From Gonium pectorale (lineage: Eukaryota > Chlorophyta > Chlorophyceae > Chlamydomonadales > Volvocaceae), in contig LSYV01000051.1 in the NCBI GenBank assembly GCA_001584585.1, forward strand, positions 95,447-154,864: a DNA stretch of 59,418 nt, read 5' to 3'. The notes under the pieces are model-generated. The model searched no databases. It saw only the letters and a program-made list of their open reading frames with translations, and was not told the origin of the DNA. Shown in pieces: positions 1 through 12,617 of the stretch (the stretch's first letter is position 1; every line of letters starts with the position of its first letter). The translations under genes were made by a program, and so were the position numbers.

Positions 1-1255
1 AAGAGCGTCTCGTTGCGGTCCTGCAGCTCCTGCAGCACCTTCCAGCGGCGCGCCATCTCGCTGGTCACGCCGCCCAGCTTGACGTCCTCGGGCGGGATGA
101 GGTGCACCGGGTGGTGGTAGTCCTCCATGAAGCGGGCCGCCTGGAGGAGGTGGGGGCGTGGGTGGCAGTAATTGGTGGAGGGGTTTTGGTGGTTGCAGTG
201 GATTGTGGCGTGGAGCATGCGAGATTCGGGGGTATCGAGGACTGGGCGGGTGGGGAGTGGGGCGAATGGGGAGTGGGGCGGGTAGGGAGTAGTGGAGACG
301 AGGCAGGCAGGCAGGCATACTGGTTTGCAGCACTTAACTGCATAGCTGGAGAACGGGATTCATAACGCGGCGACGGGAATCCATTAGCTCCCTGATCCGC
401 CATTCCTTGACCGCAAACTCCACAAGGCAGCGGCACATGGTTGTTGCTGGGACCGACCCCACGCCCACACCTGCCGGGCATCCCTCCCGCCCCGGCGCGC
501 AGCCCATCGGCTCCCTCTAGGCATTGCCAGTCGTGCCCGACTGCCTGCTGTTACTCACACAGCACAGTTTCCCTCGGCGGTGAAGGTACTCATACACTAT
601 ACGCGCTGGTGAGAGGAAATGCAGCCAGACCACAGCCGCCCGACCCACCCTTGTTCCCACACACCTGCAGCTCCAGGGTGAGGCTTCGCGGGGGCAGTAG
701 GCCGCGGAGGCCCAGGCGGTCCCGCTCCGACCGCGGGAAGGCGGAGCCCTGGCGGGGCACCGGCGGATGCGTGGGGCGCAAGATGTGGGGGCAGAGGGCG
801 GGAGCAGCAGCCGCAAGATGCACCGGACCACCACGAAGCGGCAGCCTATCCCCGCCTGCCCACCGACCCGGACACGCACGGCTCACCAGAATGGGAGCAT
901 TCCTCCCTATGTACTTGTGACAGCACCCGGTCGTATATGGTATCGCTCATTCCCCGACCAAGCCATAGCCCGCATCCTCCCCTCCCCCCCCACCCCCGAG
1001 GATGACTCTTGGCCCTGTCCGTCCCGCCAGGCCCGCGCACCTTGTTGCACCAGGGGTCCTTCAGCAGATCTATGCCGGTCTTACGAACCACGTATGCTGG
1101 CGACTGCAGCGCCGGGACTGATCGTTGCGTGGGCGGGCCGGGCGGGGGCGGGGTTGGGCGTTGGGAATCTCCAGTAGCATGGGCCGCTTTTCACGTGGCA
1201 GAGTTCCGGAGGCCGTCCCCCGTCCCCTTGTACTTACCATAAGGAGCGACGCCAT
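1..1255 (-). CDS. Malic enzyme, N-terminal part (truncated at window edge)
   Basis: Malic enzyme catalyses oxidative decarboxylation of malate to pyruvate with NAD(P). Four minus-strand exons join in frame: 1255-1238, 1103-1041, 748-665 and 140-1 (continuing off the window), all at consensus GT/AG sites. The joined N-terminus carries family hallmarks: TGIDLLKDPWCNKGSAF (like the family's G-x-D-x-L-x-[DH]-P-x-x-N-K-G-x-A-F), then ERDRLGLRGLLPP, then LQELQDRNETLF, which precedes the substrate-binding part of the enzyme. The NAD(P)-binding and catalytic regions lie outside the window, so cofactor preference cannot be told. The ATG at 1255 gives only about 20 residues before the conserved block. 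A transit peptide is therefore missing unless an upstream exon was overlooked; the other open frame through 1255 hits a stop after splicing. It is divergent from the IFT139 gene. Confidence 0.93.
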
Positions 1256-1723
1256 CGGGGGGCCCGTTTCCTTCGCTGTGAAAGGAGCGAAAGTGGCCGG
1301 CGGCTTCCAGCGGCGACTGGTGGACTCCCCGAATCAGGACGGCGAGACAGTCAGTCGCTATTCGGCCACCCAAGCAGCGGACAATCGTCGGTGACGAACG
1401 CATGCCGGCTGTGGGCAAGAAAGCAGCAAGGCGTTTTTAAACCAATGGTCGTTGTGCAGGCGGGTGGGTCATCTATAGCAACCTCTGTTCACGCGCCGTA
1501 AGGCCGGGGGCAAGGCGGTGGTCTGGCGGGGGATATGGGGCGCGATCGAAAGCCAATACACATGCGGTACGGCAGGAAACAATTTGCTCTGTGGCTTTGT
1601 GTAAGGTTAACGTTGTAGGCAGGCAATATCCTAAGCTTTAAAACGCTATCCAGTGCAGACTCCCTTGTCAACTTGCACATAGAGTCACCGAACAAGAGAA
1701 GAAGAGCCTGCTACGCACCTACC
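1256..1723. promoter_or_regulatory. Divergent intergenic region, malic enzyme / IFT139
   Basis: This 468-bp region separates two start codons pointing outward, so it must hold both promoters and 5' UTRs. A CCAAT pentamer lies at about 1442 and an AT-rich TTTAAA-like stretch at about 1635, some 90 bp before the IFT139 ATG. Neither element is proven. Confidence 0.5.
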
Positions 1724-4700
1724 ATGTCGGACAGGGTTCTAGCCCTGGTCCATTATTATGCCCGCGAGGGATACTTCAGACATGTGCAGACCGTCTGCAA
1801 TGAAGTGCTCAAGAAGCGGTCGGGGGACCCCGTGCTTACATTCTGGAGGGCCTATGGAGAGCTCGCGGAGGGGAACACGACGGAGGTAAATGGTTCAGCT
1901 GGGTGGTCGCGGCCCTGGTCCACGCTACATGCAGCGGCCCGTTCTCAGCTCCCGCCTCGACACGGTCGCAGGCTATGCGAGATCTAAACAGCATCGCAGG
2001 CATTCAGGACCTGGAGCTCGCAGTGGCAGCAGCGCAGCTCATGGGGCACGAAGCGGCTAAGGTGCCCGACCATGACGCTATCATCGACCTGCAGGCGAAG
2101 CTGGAGGTGCGCAGCCTGCTATGGGGCGTTGTATGACCGCGGGGCCGTGCGGGGATGGGTGGAAGAAACCTATGGCCGGGACAGAGGTATGAATCGTACG
2201 GACGGGGTGTGGGCATAGCACCGGCGGGTCACAGCCCTTTCCTCGCCTGCCATGGGACCCCTGAAGCGAGACAGAGGGGCAGGCAGCTTTCCAAGCTTGC
2301 TGACTAGGGCTGGTCAGGCCATTCGCAGCAGCAACTGTGCGCTCGACCCTGCTACGCGACACCCTGCTGCTCGCACCGCTGTGGGCCCGAGGGCCCTCAC
2401 CCCTGTTACTCGCCTCCTTCCCCCCTCCCCAATCCTGCTTCGCTTGCGCGCAGGTGGAGGAGCGCACGGCCAACGACACGCCCTCGTTGCACCTGGCTTC
2501 ATTTTACCTCTATACCAACAGCAAGGAGCGCGCCCGCGGCCTGGTGGAGCGCGTGCTGCGGAACCAGCCCGACAACACCACGGCGCAGGTGCGAGCGCAC
2601 GCCAGCCCTTGGCCGCAGCCAGGCCGAGGATGACCCCTTTAAAGCGACAAAGGGTAGCGGTGGCCTTTGGGGAGTCTGGCGAGGAGGTGGTGGCATGAGT
2701 CAGCCTCTGGGGCCTCGTTCAGTGCCGCCCAGCGCTGCCTACACCCGGGCCGGCCCGGAAACTGCAGCTGGAGGCGCGGCCTTGCTGGCTGTCCTGGGAA
2801 CGCTGCTCCAACGGAGCTCCAGCACAGGCTGTGCTGTCGGCCTATAGGGGCTGGAACGGAGCGCTGCAAGGCTTGGGGAGTGCCTGTAGTCGCCTGGCTA
2901 TAGCCAGCGCGGCGCCGCCCTCCCAAACCCTGCCCACGGGGTCCTGCGGGGAAAACGCTTCTTTTCTTGCACCTGAGCGGATTGGTGATGCGTGGCCGCC
3001 CCGGCAGGGGAAAGGCCCAACATAGTGTCAGGTGTACAAGCATCGCGTCCACTGCCCTGCGGGCAGCCCTAGCTCTAGCCAGCCGGCAGTCGCGAATCCG
3101 TTAGTCGCGGCGGGTACGCATCTCACTCCCGGGTCCCCCCTAGCCGTCACCTACCGCCCGGCCCCCTCATCATGAAGCTCGTCTTCGTGGAGGCTGCAAA
3201 GGGAAGGTCCTGCATGAAATTGGTACCCTCTGCAAGCCTCCCTATGCATCCGCCTCTTTGCCGCCCGCTGATGAGGCAACACCAGCCAACAGCAGGACGA
3301 CCCTATGTCACCCACCTGCCTGCCCTCCCCCGGTGTAGGCGCTCCATCATCCTCTTGCCGCCTCCCCTACAAACTGTGCACACAGGTATCATTGATGTCT
3401 GCCTCCCCCACCACCCCCACCATAGGTCTTGTTGGGCTGGATCATTATCAGCCAGCAGCAGGACGACGACTACGAGGCGCTCTTTGACGAGAGCGAGCTG
3501 GACGAGGCGCTCACACAGTTCGAGCACGCCATCGAGCAGGACCACAACGACCTGCAGGTGGGGCGCGGGGATCCAAGCATGCGTTCACGTGTGACAGCGG
3601 CCGTATGAGCACCCTTCCAGCAGGAGTTTCACCGAAAACGTGCGTGCTGCCAGGCGCCGAGTAGGCGTTGCCACTGCAGGCACCTGAGCGCTTTGGAGCG
3701 GGTGTTGGAGCGTGGAGGGGACAGGGCAAGAGTCAGAAGGCAGCTGGTGACCGAAAGTGCTGTCTCTGCTAGGCATGGGTCGGGTCTCTAGACATGCTAC
3801 CGAAGCCGCGGCATCCCGCCACGCCCCTCCGCCTCCGCTGCCCCGCCTGCCGACTCCCGCCGGCCCATTGCCATTCACTGCACGCCACCGCCTCCGCCGC
3901 CTAGGCTCTCCTGGGCAAGGCCAAGATCCTGGAGCTCAAGAAGCGCGTGGGCGCTGCGGTGGATGTGCTGGCGGAGATCAACGTGCGCTTCAGCTGGTTC
4001 GCGCCAGCACTGGTGGAGAAGACGCGGCTGCTGATGGTGCAGGGCGACTGGGAGCAGGTCGAGGAGACGCTGCAGCGCGTGCTGGCGGCCGACGGACAGA
4101 ACATCATGGGGCAGGCATGGGCCTGTAAGTGCGGGCGGTGGCGGGCGGTGCTTGGCATTGCAGCGAGGGCGGGAGCGGGCTCGTGCTGTCAGGGTGATGT
4201 AAAGCTATCTGAGCCGAGCGGAGGAGTAGTGGGGCAGAGTTTCGGAAGGTTGCAGTGATACGTCCTTCGGGTGTGAGTAAGAGGAGATACCGAACCGGGC
4301 CAGTGGCAACGGCACGGCCCGCCCGCCATCGACGCCACGCCCTCGCGGCCCTCCCACGAGGCAGGCATGATCTCGCTGACCCGCGAGGGCAACAACAAGC
4401 AGGCGGCCAAGCAGCTGCAGGACCTGTTCGCGGCAATGAACCGACAGGAGCCGAAGAACGGGGAGCTCTACTACAAGATCGTGAGTGGGCGTGGATCCAG
4501 GGATGCCGGGCCTCAGCGGGACCGAGCTTGGGCGGCGCTGAGCTAGGCCTTCCGTGCAACCCGCAGAGCATAAGGCTCTGCCTCGAAATCGGCGTACAGG
4601 ACGCCGGCATGGAAGCTTCCCAGCGCTTGGTACAGCAACGTGTGAAGCCCCTGGCTTACCGGTGTGATGCCTCCGGTGTGCCGCGTACCGTACGCTGGGT

Positions 4701-7700
4701 GCCCAGTGCCGTTGCTGCCCCTTGCGGCTCATCCCCTCATCCCACCACCACCCCCCACGCGCAGGCCAAGCCGTTCGCCCGCCTCGCCTGCGGCGACTCG
4801 ACGCTGCTGGGCATCACCTACCTCATGGCTGACCGCGCGGTGCAGCTCAAGCCCGACCACGCGCCATACGTGAGGCGCTTGGGGCGGCGGCCGCGGAGCT
4901 GGGAGAGGGGGCTCACAACACCGGGGGGAGGGGCAACCGCCTGAGTAACAGCTTGGAGTGACGATAGTAAGGCTGAAGGCAATGCAGAAGCAAGGGGGCT
5001 GACTGTCCGGCACCGACATCCCAACCGATAACTCAACCGTACTCATTAGACTCCCGCCAGTCAGGGCGCCATAACAGTCCTCTAACCTTCACGCGTTGAA
5101 CCCCCTGCCTGTCAGATTGTGGAGGCCGCCGCCCAGAAGCTGATGATGGAGGAGACCACCAACGCGGTGTCGCGGTTTACCCAGGCGCTGCAGCTGGACG
5201 AGCTGAGCCTGGACGCCAACGCGGGCAGCCTGGAGGCGCAGATCATGGCTGGCGAGCTAGAGGAGGCGGCGGGGCAGGTAGGCGCGCCGCTCTGCTGCAA
5301 GTCTGCAGCCAGTCGCCCGGGGCGAGGGCCCGGGCGGGGCGGGGGTGCTCTGCGGCAGTGGGCGTAGAGGCCCGCAGCAAGGAGGCGTGCGTTGCCTGGT
5401 TTCGACCAGGACCAGTGCGCCTGCGTCCGCAAGGAGCCGCGGCACGCCCAGCATTGCCGCAACCCGGCCTACCTCGCGCCCAGCTCCCCCGCCGGTCCTC
5501 CATTCCCATCCCCCCGCTCCCCCCCTGCTGCCACACACGTAGATCCTCTTCCTGGAGGACATGTTTGCCAACGCGGCCGCGGGCGGCGGCAAGCGGCGGG
5601 GGCGCGCGGAGGAGGACCCCGACATGGCCGACCCCATCAGCGGCTCCTCCTCCACCGACAACCCCACGCTGCTCTACCTCAAGGGGCTCTTGGCATGGCG
5701 GCAGGTACATGCCATGCTTTAATGGCGTGGGGTGCGGCCATGGACAGCGGCACCAGCTCACCGGCCTAATGCGAGGGATGAGCCGAACGGGCTTGGCTGC
5801 AGCTGGCTCCATGGGTTTGTCGCATCTTAGCGACAGGTTGTGGTTGTTAGGACCCCGTACGGTGCAAAGTGTGATGGCTGAGCGGTTTTTAGCCGCGCGC
5901 GCAAGCCCCCAGCCCCACTTGGCTGGCGCTCCCAACGCCCCTGCCGACCACCCTCCCCCCCCCCCGCCCCTGCCGCTCAGGGCAACAACGCGGAGGGCCT
6001 GGCGCTGCTGGAGCGCGCCATCGCGGCGCTGTTCACGGCCGCCAGCGAGTTCGCGGGCCCCTCGCTGGAGCTGTACACGGCGCTCAACCCCGCGCGCATC
6101 ACGTACGTGGTGCGCCTGCTGCTGCAGAGCATCGGGGGCGAGCCGCGCGCGCCCACCGAGGCGCCCTCGCCGCTCATCAGCAAGGTGCGCGGCGCGGGGG
6201 CGGACCGGGACGGGACGGGGCGGGCGCTGGTGGGGCTGGGCCTGCGGGGGAACCGAGAGGAGGATCGAGCAGCGGCGCCGAGGAAGCAGCGGCGAAGCTG
6301 CGTGAAACAGAAAGCTCCATGCACCAGGCAGGTATCAACGCTGCTCGCACCTCCCTCCCCTCAACTCTCCTTCCCTTCCTTCACCAGGTGACCCGCGCGC
6401 TGGACCTGCTCAACAAGCAGGCCCCTGCGCTGCTGGAGGGCGCGCTGCTGCACGCGCGCGCGCTCTACCTCAACGGCTCGCTCGACGCGGCGCTGCGCAA
6501 GGCGGGCGAGATCCTGCACTGCAACCCCGAGGAGTCCTCCGCGCACCTGCTCATCTGCAGCGTATACGTCGCGCAGGTGGGCGGGGCGAGGGGGCCGGGG
6601 GGTTGGACCCCGCATCTTGGCGGAGCGGCATGGGGTGCGCGGGGGGACCAAGGTCGGTCTGACGCTTCCAACTCAACCCGCTTCCCTGCCGTTTCCCAAG
6701 CCTGGCTTCAGGTCAGCCCTCTCCCCAGATCACCGCCTCTTCACTGCTTCGCGCCTTGTTGGTTGTCGATAGATGCGTTCAGATTCCGTCCCCCCCCCAC
6801 TATTCCCCAATTCAGGACAAGCCCGAGCCGGCCCTCTCGGCGCTGGACCAGGCAGTGAGCAGCAACTTTGCGGTGCGGGAGACCCCCCTTTATCACGTGG
6901 TGCAGTCTAAGGTGCTGCTGGCCAACAACAAGCTCGAGGAGGCGAAGAGGGTGAGGAGCGGGGCGGGGAGGGGCGGGCCATGGCTTCGCTGCGGCGGGGT
7001 GGCGGCCAGCCGGCGGGTGCGTCGTGAGAAATGTGCGTGTCGTTCAGCGTCACCTGAGCATAGTCCGGTGCTGGGCAAACCCAAGGTCCGGGTATTACAA
7101 ACCCCAGTCTGCTGCTCCCAGAGGTGCAACCTGCCTCAAGGTTCGTTACCCGCCTCATGAACCCCGCCCCGACGCTCACGCTCCACATCCCGCTCTCCGC
7201 TTGTCCCGCCGCAGGTGCTAGAGTCTGCCATGAACCTGCCCGGCGTGCGCACGGCTCTGTCCTCCCAGCAGCGCGCCCGACTGGGCCGCAAGGTGGTGGA
7301 GCCCACGCTGCACGAGCGGGCCACCATCTACCTGCTGCTGGCGGACGTGTTGGCGCGCATCTCAAAGATACCCGACGCGCCCGAGGCCAAGAAGGTAGGA
7401 AGCCAGCCTCCCAGAAGCAGATACCCAGCCGGGAGCCTTGCTTGGCTCCGGCCTGTTGTTCGTTTACGCTGAAGTGGGTCGACGCACGCGATGTGCGTGG
7501 GCGCTGGGTGAGAGGGTGCAAGCGGTGGCTTGTGTACGTGTGTCGAACACGCGGCGCCTGGAAGTTGACGCTGGAGTACAGCCGGCGCATACGTTGGGAG
7601 GCCGTGATGAGCTGGTCCGCCCGCCCCGCCCCTCGTCCTCGCCGCAGTACATCCAAGACGCCATCCGCGAGTTTGAGGGCACCAGCGAGGAGGTGCGCGT

Positions 7701-10700
7701 GACGGTGGCGGACTGCGAGCTGGCCATCGCGCGCGGCGACGTGGAGGGCGCGCTGAAGAAGCTGCGCCGCATTCCCAACACCTCGCCGCACTACATCAAG
7801 GCGCGCATGGCCATGGCCGACATCTACCTGCGCCACCGCAAGGACAAGACCGCGTACATCAAGTGCTACATGGACTTGGTGGTGGGTAGCATGGGGGCCC
7901 ATTGCTGGGGCGGGCGGGCGGGCGGCTGGGAGTCGGGCAGCTGTAGGCCGGTGGATCCAATAGTTTGCAAGCCAGTGGCCTGCCCACGAGCTGTGTCACC
8001 CGGCGTCATGCCATGCCAACACTCCTATCGACAAACCCTCTCTTGCTTTCCCCCAGGACCACACGCCCGACTATGACAGCTACTGCATGCTGGGCGAGGC
8101 GTTCATGCAGATCCAGGAGCCGGAGAAGGCGGTGCGCGCCTTTGAGTCGGCGCTCGAGTTCAACCCGAAGGACGTGGACCTGATCACGCGGGTGGGGCTG
8201 GGAGTGGGTGGGTTGTATTGAGCGCCCAGCTGGCGAGGGCCCGGCAAAGCTGTACCTCCCTCGGTGCACAGCCGACCAGGAGCACTGCAGGACAATCGCC
8301 TGGCGCTTGTGCCTGTCCTGGGGCCCTTGTGCGTCTTTGGGGCGTTGCTTCCTTGCTTGGCGCGTGCGCGTCGTCTTGTTGCTTGGGGACTGACCTGTCT
8401 CCGCCTGGCCCTTCCGCAGTGCGCCCGCGCGCTGGTGACCAGCCACGACTACCAGCGGGCTATCGACTACTTCACCAAGGCCATCGCAAACGCGCGAGGA
8501 GGCCCGCAGGTGAGCGGGCGGACGGCCCCTGCACCATCGCTGCTCCGGCGGGGTCAGGGAAGGCAAGAGCTGGATGCACGGGTTGAATGGGCGGCGTCCG
8601 GCTTCCGGTGTACCTGCCGTGTCGCCCCGCAGCAAAGCCTAACACGGCATCCTCAGTGCCCCTCATCCCGCCAATCCTCCGATTCCCTAACGGTCCCACG
8701 CACTCGATTCCGTTTCCGCCGCAGCACTCTCTCCAGCTTGAGCTGGGCAACCTGCTGGTGCGGCTGCGGCAGTGGCAGCCCGCCACCGCCGCCATCAACA
8801 AGGCGCTGGAGCGCAGCCGGGAGGGGCTGCCCGCCACCGAGAACCTGCAGCTGGACGTGGAGGGGTGGGTGGCCGGCCGGCGCCAGCGTCGACTGCCCCC
8901 AACACTCTTGACGCGTCGGCATGTGCAGCGCTGGCCTGCGCACCCGGCCAGGCTGCGAGTGTGTGCGCCACCCGTGAAGACATGCGCCGGGTGCACCCCG
9001 TCCGTCCGTCCGTCCGTGCGCGGGCCTGCGGAAAGCGTACATGCTCTTACCCCCTCCTTTCCGGGATCCAACACGTGGAGGCCAGCACACACGGCTAGCG
9101 TCCCCGACCCGATGCTTCAGGGTACCTTACCCCATCACGAACGCGGCCCCCGCAACCTGCACGCCCCGCGCCCGCCCGATCCCGCAGCTGGTCCATGCTG
9201 GCCAAGGTGCACAAGGGCACGGGCGACCTCGACGGGTACGTGGCGGCGCAGAGCCGCGCGCTGGACCTGCAGAAGCAGCTGCTGCTCAAGCTGCGCGGCG
9301 AGCTGCCCGAGGCGGTGGCGATGCAGCGCGAGCGGACGGCCGCCATCTGCTTCGACCTCGCGGAGCAGAACAAGCGGGCGCGCAAGTTCGACCGGGTGAG
9401 AGGGCGGGCACGGGGTTTCCGTGAAAAGGGCCGCGGGGCGGATCGCGGAGGCCGGAGAGGGAACTGTGGACCTCCCGGCCGCAGGGCGGGGGGTGGGCGC
9501 ATGCGACGAAACCGTACATTACCGATTGAGCTGCAATCACAGCGCCTGTTGCGCCGCGGGCAAGGCTGCAAGCCCACATCCGCCCTTGCACCCATCACCC
9601 TGCCCTTCACGGGCCGACGCGGCCCCCTGCACCTGAGATACCGTACTGGTATCATTTAGCCGGGCTTCCCTCAACCTCTGCAGGCTATGGAGCTGTATAT
9701 GGAGGCGCTGCGCCACCACGAGACGCACGTGCCCTCCATGCTGGCCGTCGCCAAGCTGCACCTGGCCAACGGCGACACGGACGCCTGCCAGGCGCAGTGC
9801 GTGACGCTGCTCAAACACGACCCGGACAACGAGGAGGCGTCCATCATGCTAGCAGAGCTCATGTTCCACAAGGTGAACGGCAGACCGTGTGTGCAGAGAG
9901 CTCCCAGAGGGTTATAGGAGATCGCATTGAGCTGGGCGTGCGTGCTGCCGCATGGACCCGGAAGCAGACTCCTGGGCGGGCCCGGGAGTCTCCGGGCCGC
10001 AGGCGGTTGCTCAAACTTGCGACTTTGCTTCACAGCGCCCGTCATTTTCACGGCCAAGGCAACTGAGCTGCCGGCCGGCTCGGCGTTCCGGCCTTTCCCC
10101 CCCTGTCCATCCTCACGTAACCTCCTTGACCACATATCCACACCCACACGCCCGTGCGAGTGTCCCCTCACATTCAGCCCCTCTAGTTCACAACTGCAAC
10201 ACCCAACCTCGCCGGCCCGGTGCCCCACCCACCCCCAGGAGCACTACGACACCGCCATCTACCACTTCCAGCAGCTGCTGGAGCGCTCTCCCAACCACTA
10301 CGGCGCGCTGGCGCAGCTCATTCTTCTGCTCCGGCGCGCGGGCCGGCTGGAGGACGTGCCTCGCTACTTTGCGCTGGCGGAGGCGGGCTCGCCCAAGGCC
10401 ATCATGGACCCGGGCTACCACTATTGCAAGGGGCTATACAACAGGTGCGGGCGTGGCATGGCGGTGAACCTGGTGGCGGTGGTGGCAGAACACACAAGAG
10501 GCGGTGCGCCATGTCCGCTTGTTGCCCACTGGAAGTGCTGGTCCCGTGCCCATGGTCCATCGGGTGCACGCCCTGCCCCGACCGGAGCCCTCAGCCCGCG
10601 CTTTCATGGCGCGCCATGCGCTCCCTGCGTCACTCTCACGCGGTGTGGTCTTGGTCTTGACCTTGGTCTGCACCGCCAGGTACATCAACAACCCCCGTGA

Positions 10701-12617
10701 GGCGCTCAAGGAGCTCAACCTGGCCCGCAAGGACAGCCGCTGGGGCAGCAATGCCATCCTGCACATGGTGGAGATCTACCTCAACCCCGACAACGACGCG
10801 GTGTGGGAGGAGAAGGAGAACGCAGACACGCCCGAGAGCCGCGAGGCGGTCGCCACGGCACGCAGCCTGCTCAAGCAGGTACGGCGGTCGAGGATGCGGC
10901 CCCATCCTGCACTCGTCACTCTGCAAGCCCCATCTGTTAGCACCGCAAGTTCGGTGATTCACACATGCCCCGATTGGCCCCCGTGCCCAGTGTCACAGCT
11001 TTTAACATGCAACCCATCGTGCCGTAATGAGCCCAAACCCCGTAACTTGCTGCAGGTTCGCGGCGCCGACACGGGCAGCCAGCGCTACCGCGTGCTCGAG
11101 TGCTACGCGATCATGGCGGGCAAGGACAAGAACGAGATCGAGAACTCGCTCAACACCCTGCTTGACATGGCCAACCAGGTGCGGATGCGGGGGAACTGTG
11201 CGCGCTCGGGTCCTCCAGCAAGCGTGCCGTCGGAGCAAGCCGGGGGCGTTCCCTGGGTGGTGGAGGGGTGCGTGGTGTGCGGTGGGCATGCCATGCTGGG
11301 AGGCGTGGAAAGCGCCAGGCATTGCGGCACGTGCGGCCCGATTAGCGTCAGACTTCGGCGCGGGGCTTCACCTAGCGGCGTTTGCCCAGCCCCCACGCCG
11401 TCAATCTTGCGCCGCCGCCCTTTCCCCAACGCCCCCAATGCCCCCAGGACCCCAACAACGTGCCGGTGCTGCTGGCCATGGCCACCGGCTTCATGATGCT
11501 CAAGCAGACGCCCAAGGCACGAAACCAGCTCAAGCGCGTGCAGAAGATCCAGTACAAGCCCGACGAGGCGGAGGAGTTTGAGCGCAGCTGGCTGCTGCTC
11601 GCGGACATCCACATCCAGGTGCGCCCAGAGGGAAGGGGGGCTGGGCGACGGCAGAGGCTGGCACAACGGGGACTTGCACTGGCACCGAAAGGCCTGTGTC
11701 CGCGGCGGAAGGACACACGACACCCCATGGGCGGTGCCCACAGCGTGCTGTATCAAGCTGTGGCCGCCCGCCGGGGACACGCCATCCGCGGCGTTCGCTG
11801 AGAGCCCGGGATTCCTGCCACGCTTAGTCTACTAATCAACCAACTTCCTCCCCCTTGCGCACGGCAGGGCGGCAAATACGATCTGGCGCAGGACCTTTGC
11901 CAGAAGTGCCTCAAGTACAACAAGAGCTGCGCCAAGGCCTGGGAGATCATGGGGCAAATCATGGAGCGCGAGCAGGTCAGTAACGGGGGCGAGGTGGTGG
12001 CTCATTCATGGTGTGTCAGCCCGTATTACCGGCATGGCGGTACGTCGCAGGGTGCTCTGTTGGCCTGTGCCATCACGTAGAAGCTCCGCATGGCTGGTCT
12101 ATGCGCGCCCAGCACGTCGCAGATCGGAGGCTAGTACTCGGCGTTGTAACGCCCGTCATCACCTGCGCTACTTACGTCGCTGGGCCCGCGAGGCCATCGC
12201 ATTCCGTAGGCTCGTCCGTGTCGCCCTGACCCCCGCGCACGCCGCCTCCCCACGCAGGCGTACAAGGACGCGGCGGACCACTACGAGAACGCGTGGAAGC
12301 ATGAAAACCAGGCTTCGGCGCAGGTGGGCAGGGTGGCTGAGTGAAAAGGGCTTGCTGGCGCGTGCAGCTGCCGCCTCCCCCTCCGGAGCCATTTTCGCAG
12401 TGGCGTGAAGGCCTCTCCCGACTGGGTGTCCGCGCTTGCCCTCCGCCCTGATCGTCAACCTCCACAGGTCGGCTTCAAGCTGGCGTTCAACTATCTCAAG
12501 GCGAAGCGCTTTGTGGAGGCGGTGGACGTTTGCCACAAGGTCATCAAGGCGTTCCCAGACTACCCCAAGATCAGGAAGGAGATCCTGGAGAAGGCGCGCA
12601 TGGGGCTCAAGCCCTGA
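1724..12617 (+). CDS. IFT139: Intraflagellar transport protein 139 (TTC21B family), complete
   Basis: TPR-repeat subunit of the IFT-A complex, which drives retrograde intraflagellar transport and ciliary entry of membrane proteins. 26 exons join without a stop: 1724-1885, 1972-2106, 2454-2588, 3426-3557, 3905-4124, 4365-4480, 4765-4869, 5116-5277, 5543-5704, 5981-6184, 6388-6576, 6816-6950, 7215-7394, 7648-7881, 8057-8191, 8420-8509, 8725-8864, 9188-9395, 9684-9872, 10239-10444, 10680-10878, 11056-11178, 11448-11618, 11868-11975, 12258-12323, 12468-12617. The product is about 1351 aa, close to animal TTC21B (about 1316). Diagnostic stretches are [12 protein letters not shown] near the N-terminus, [61 protein letters not shown] and the C-terminal [20 protein letters not shown]...[13 protein letters not shown]. 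The ATG at 1724 has a good context (ACC before it); an in-frame upstream ATG does exist at 1673. Phases of all junctions are consistent. Confidence 0.97.
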
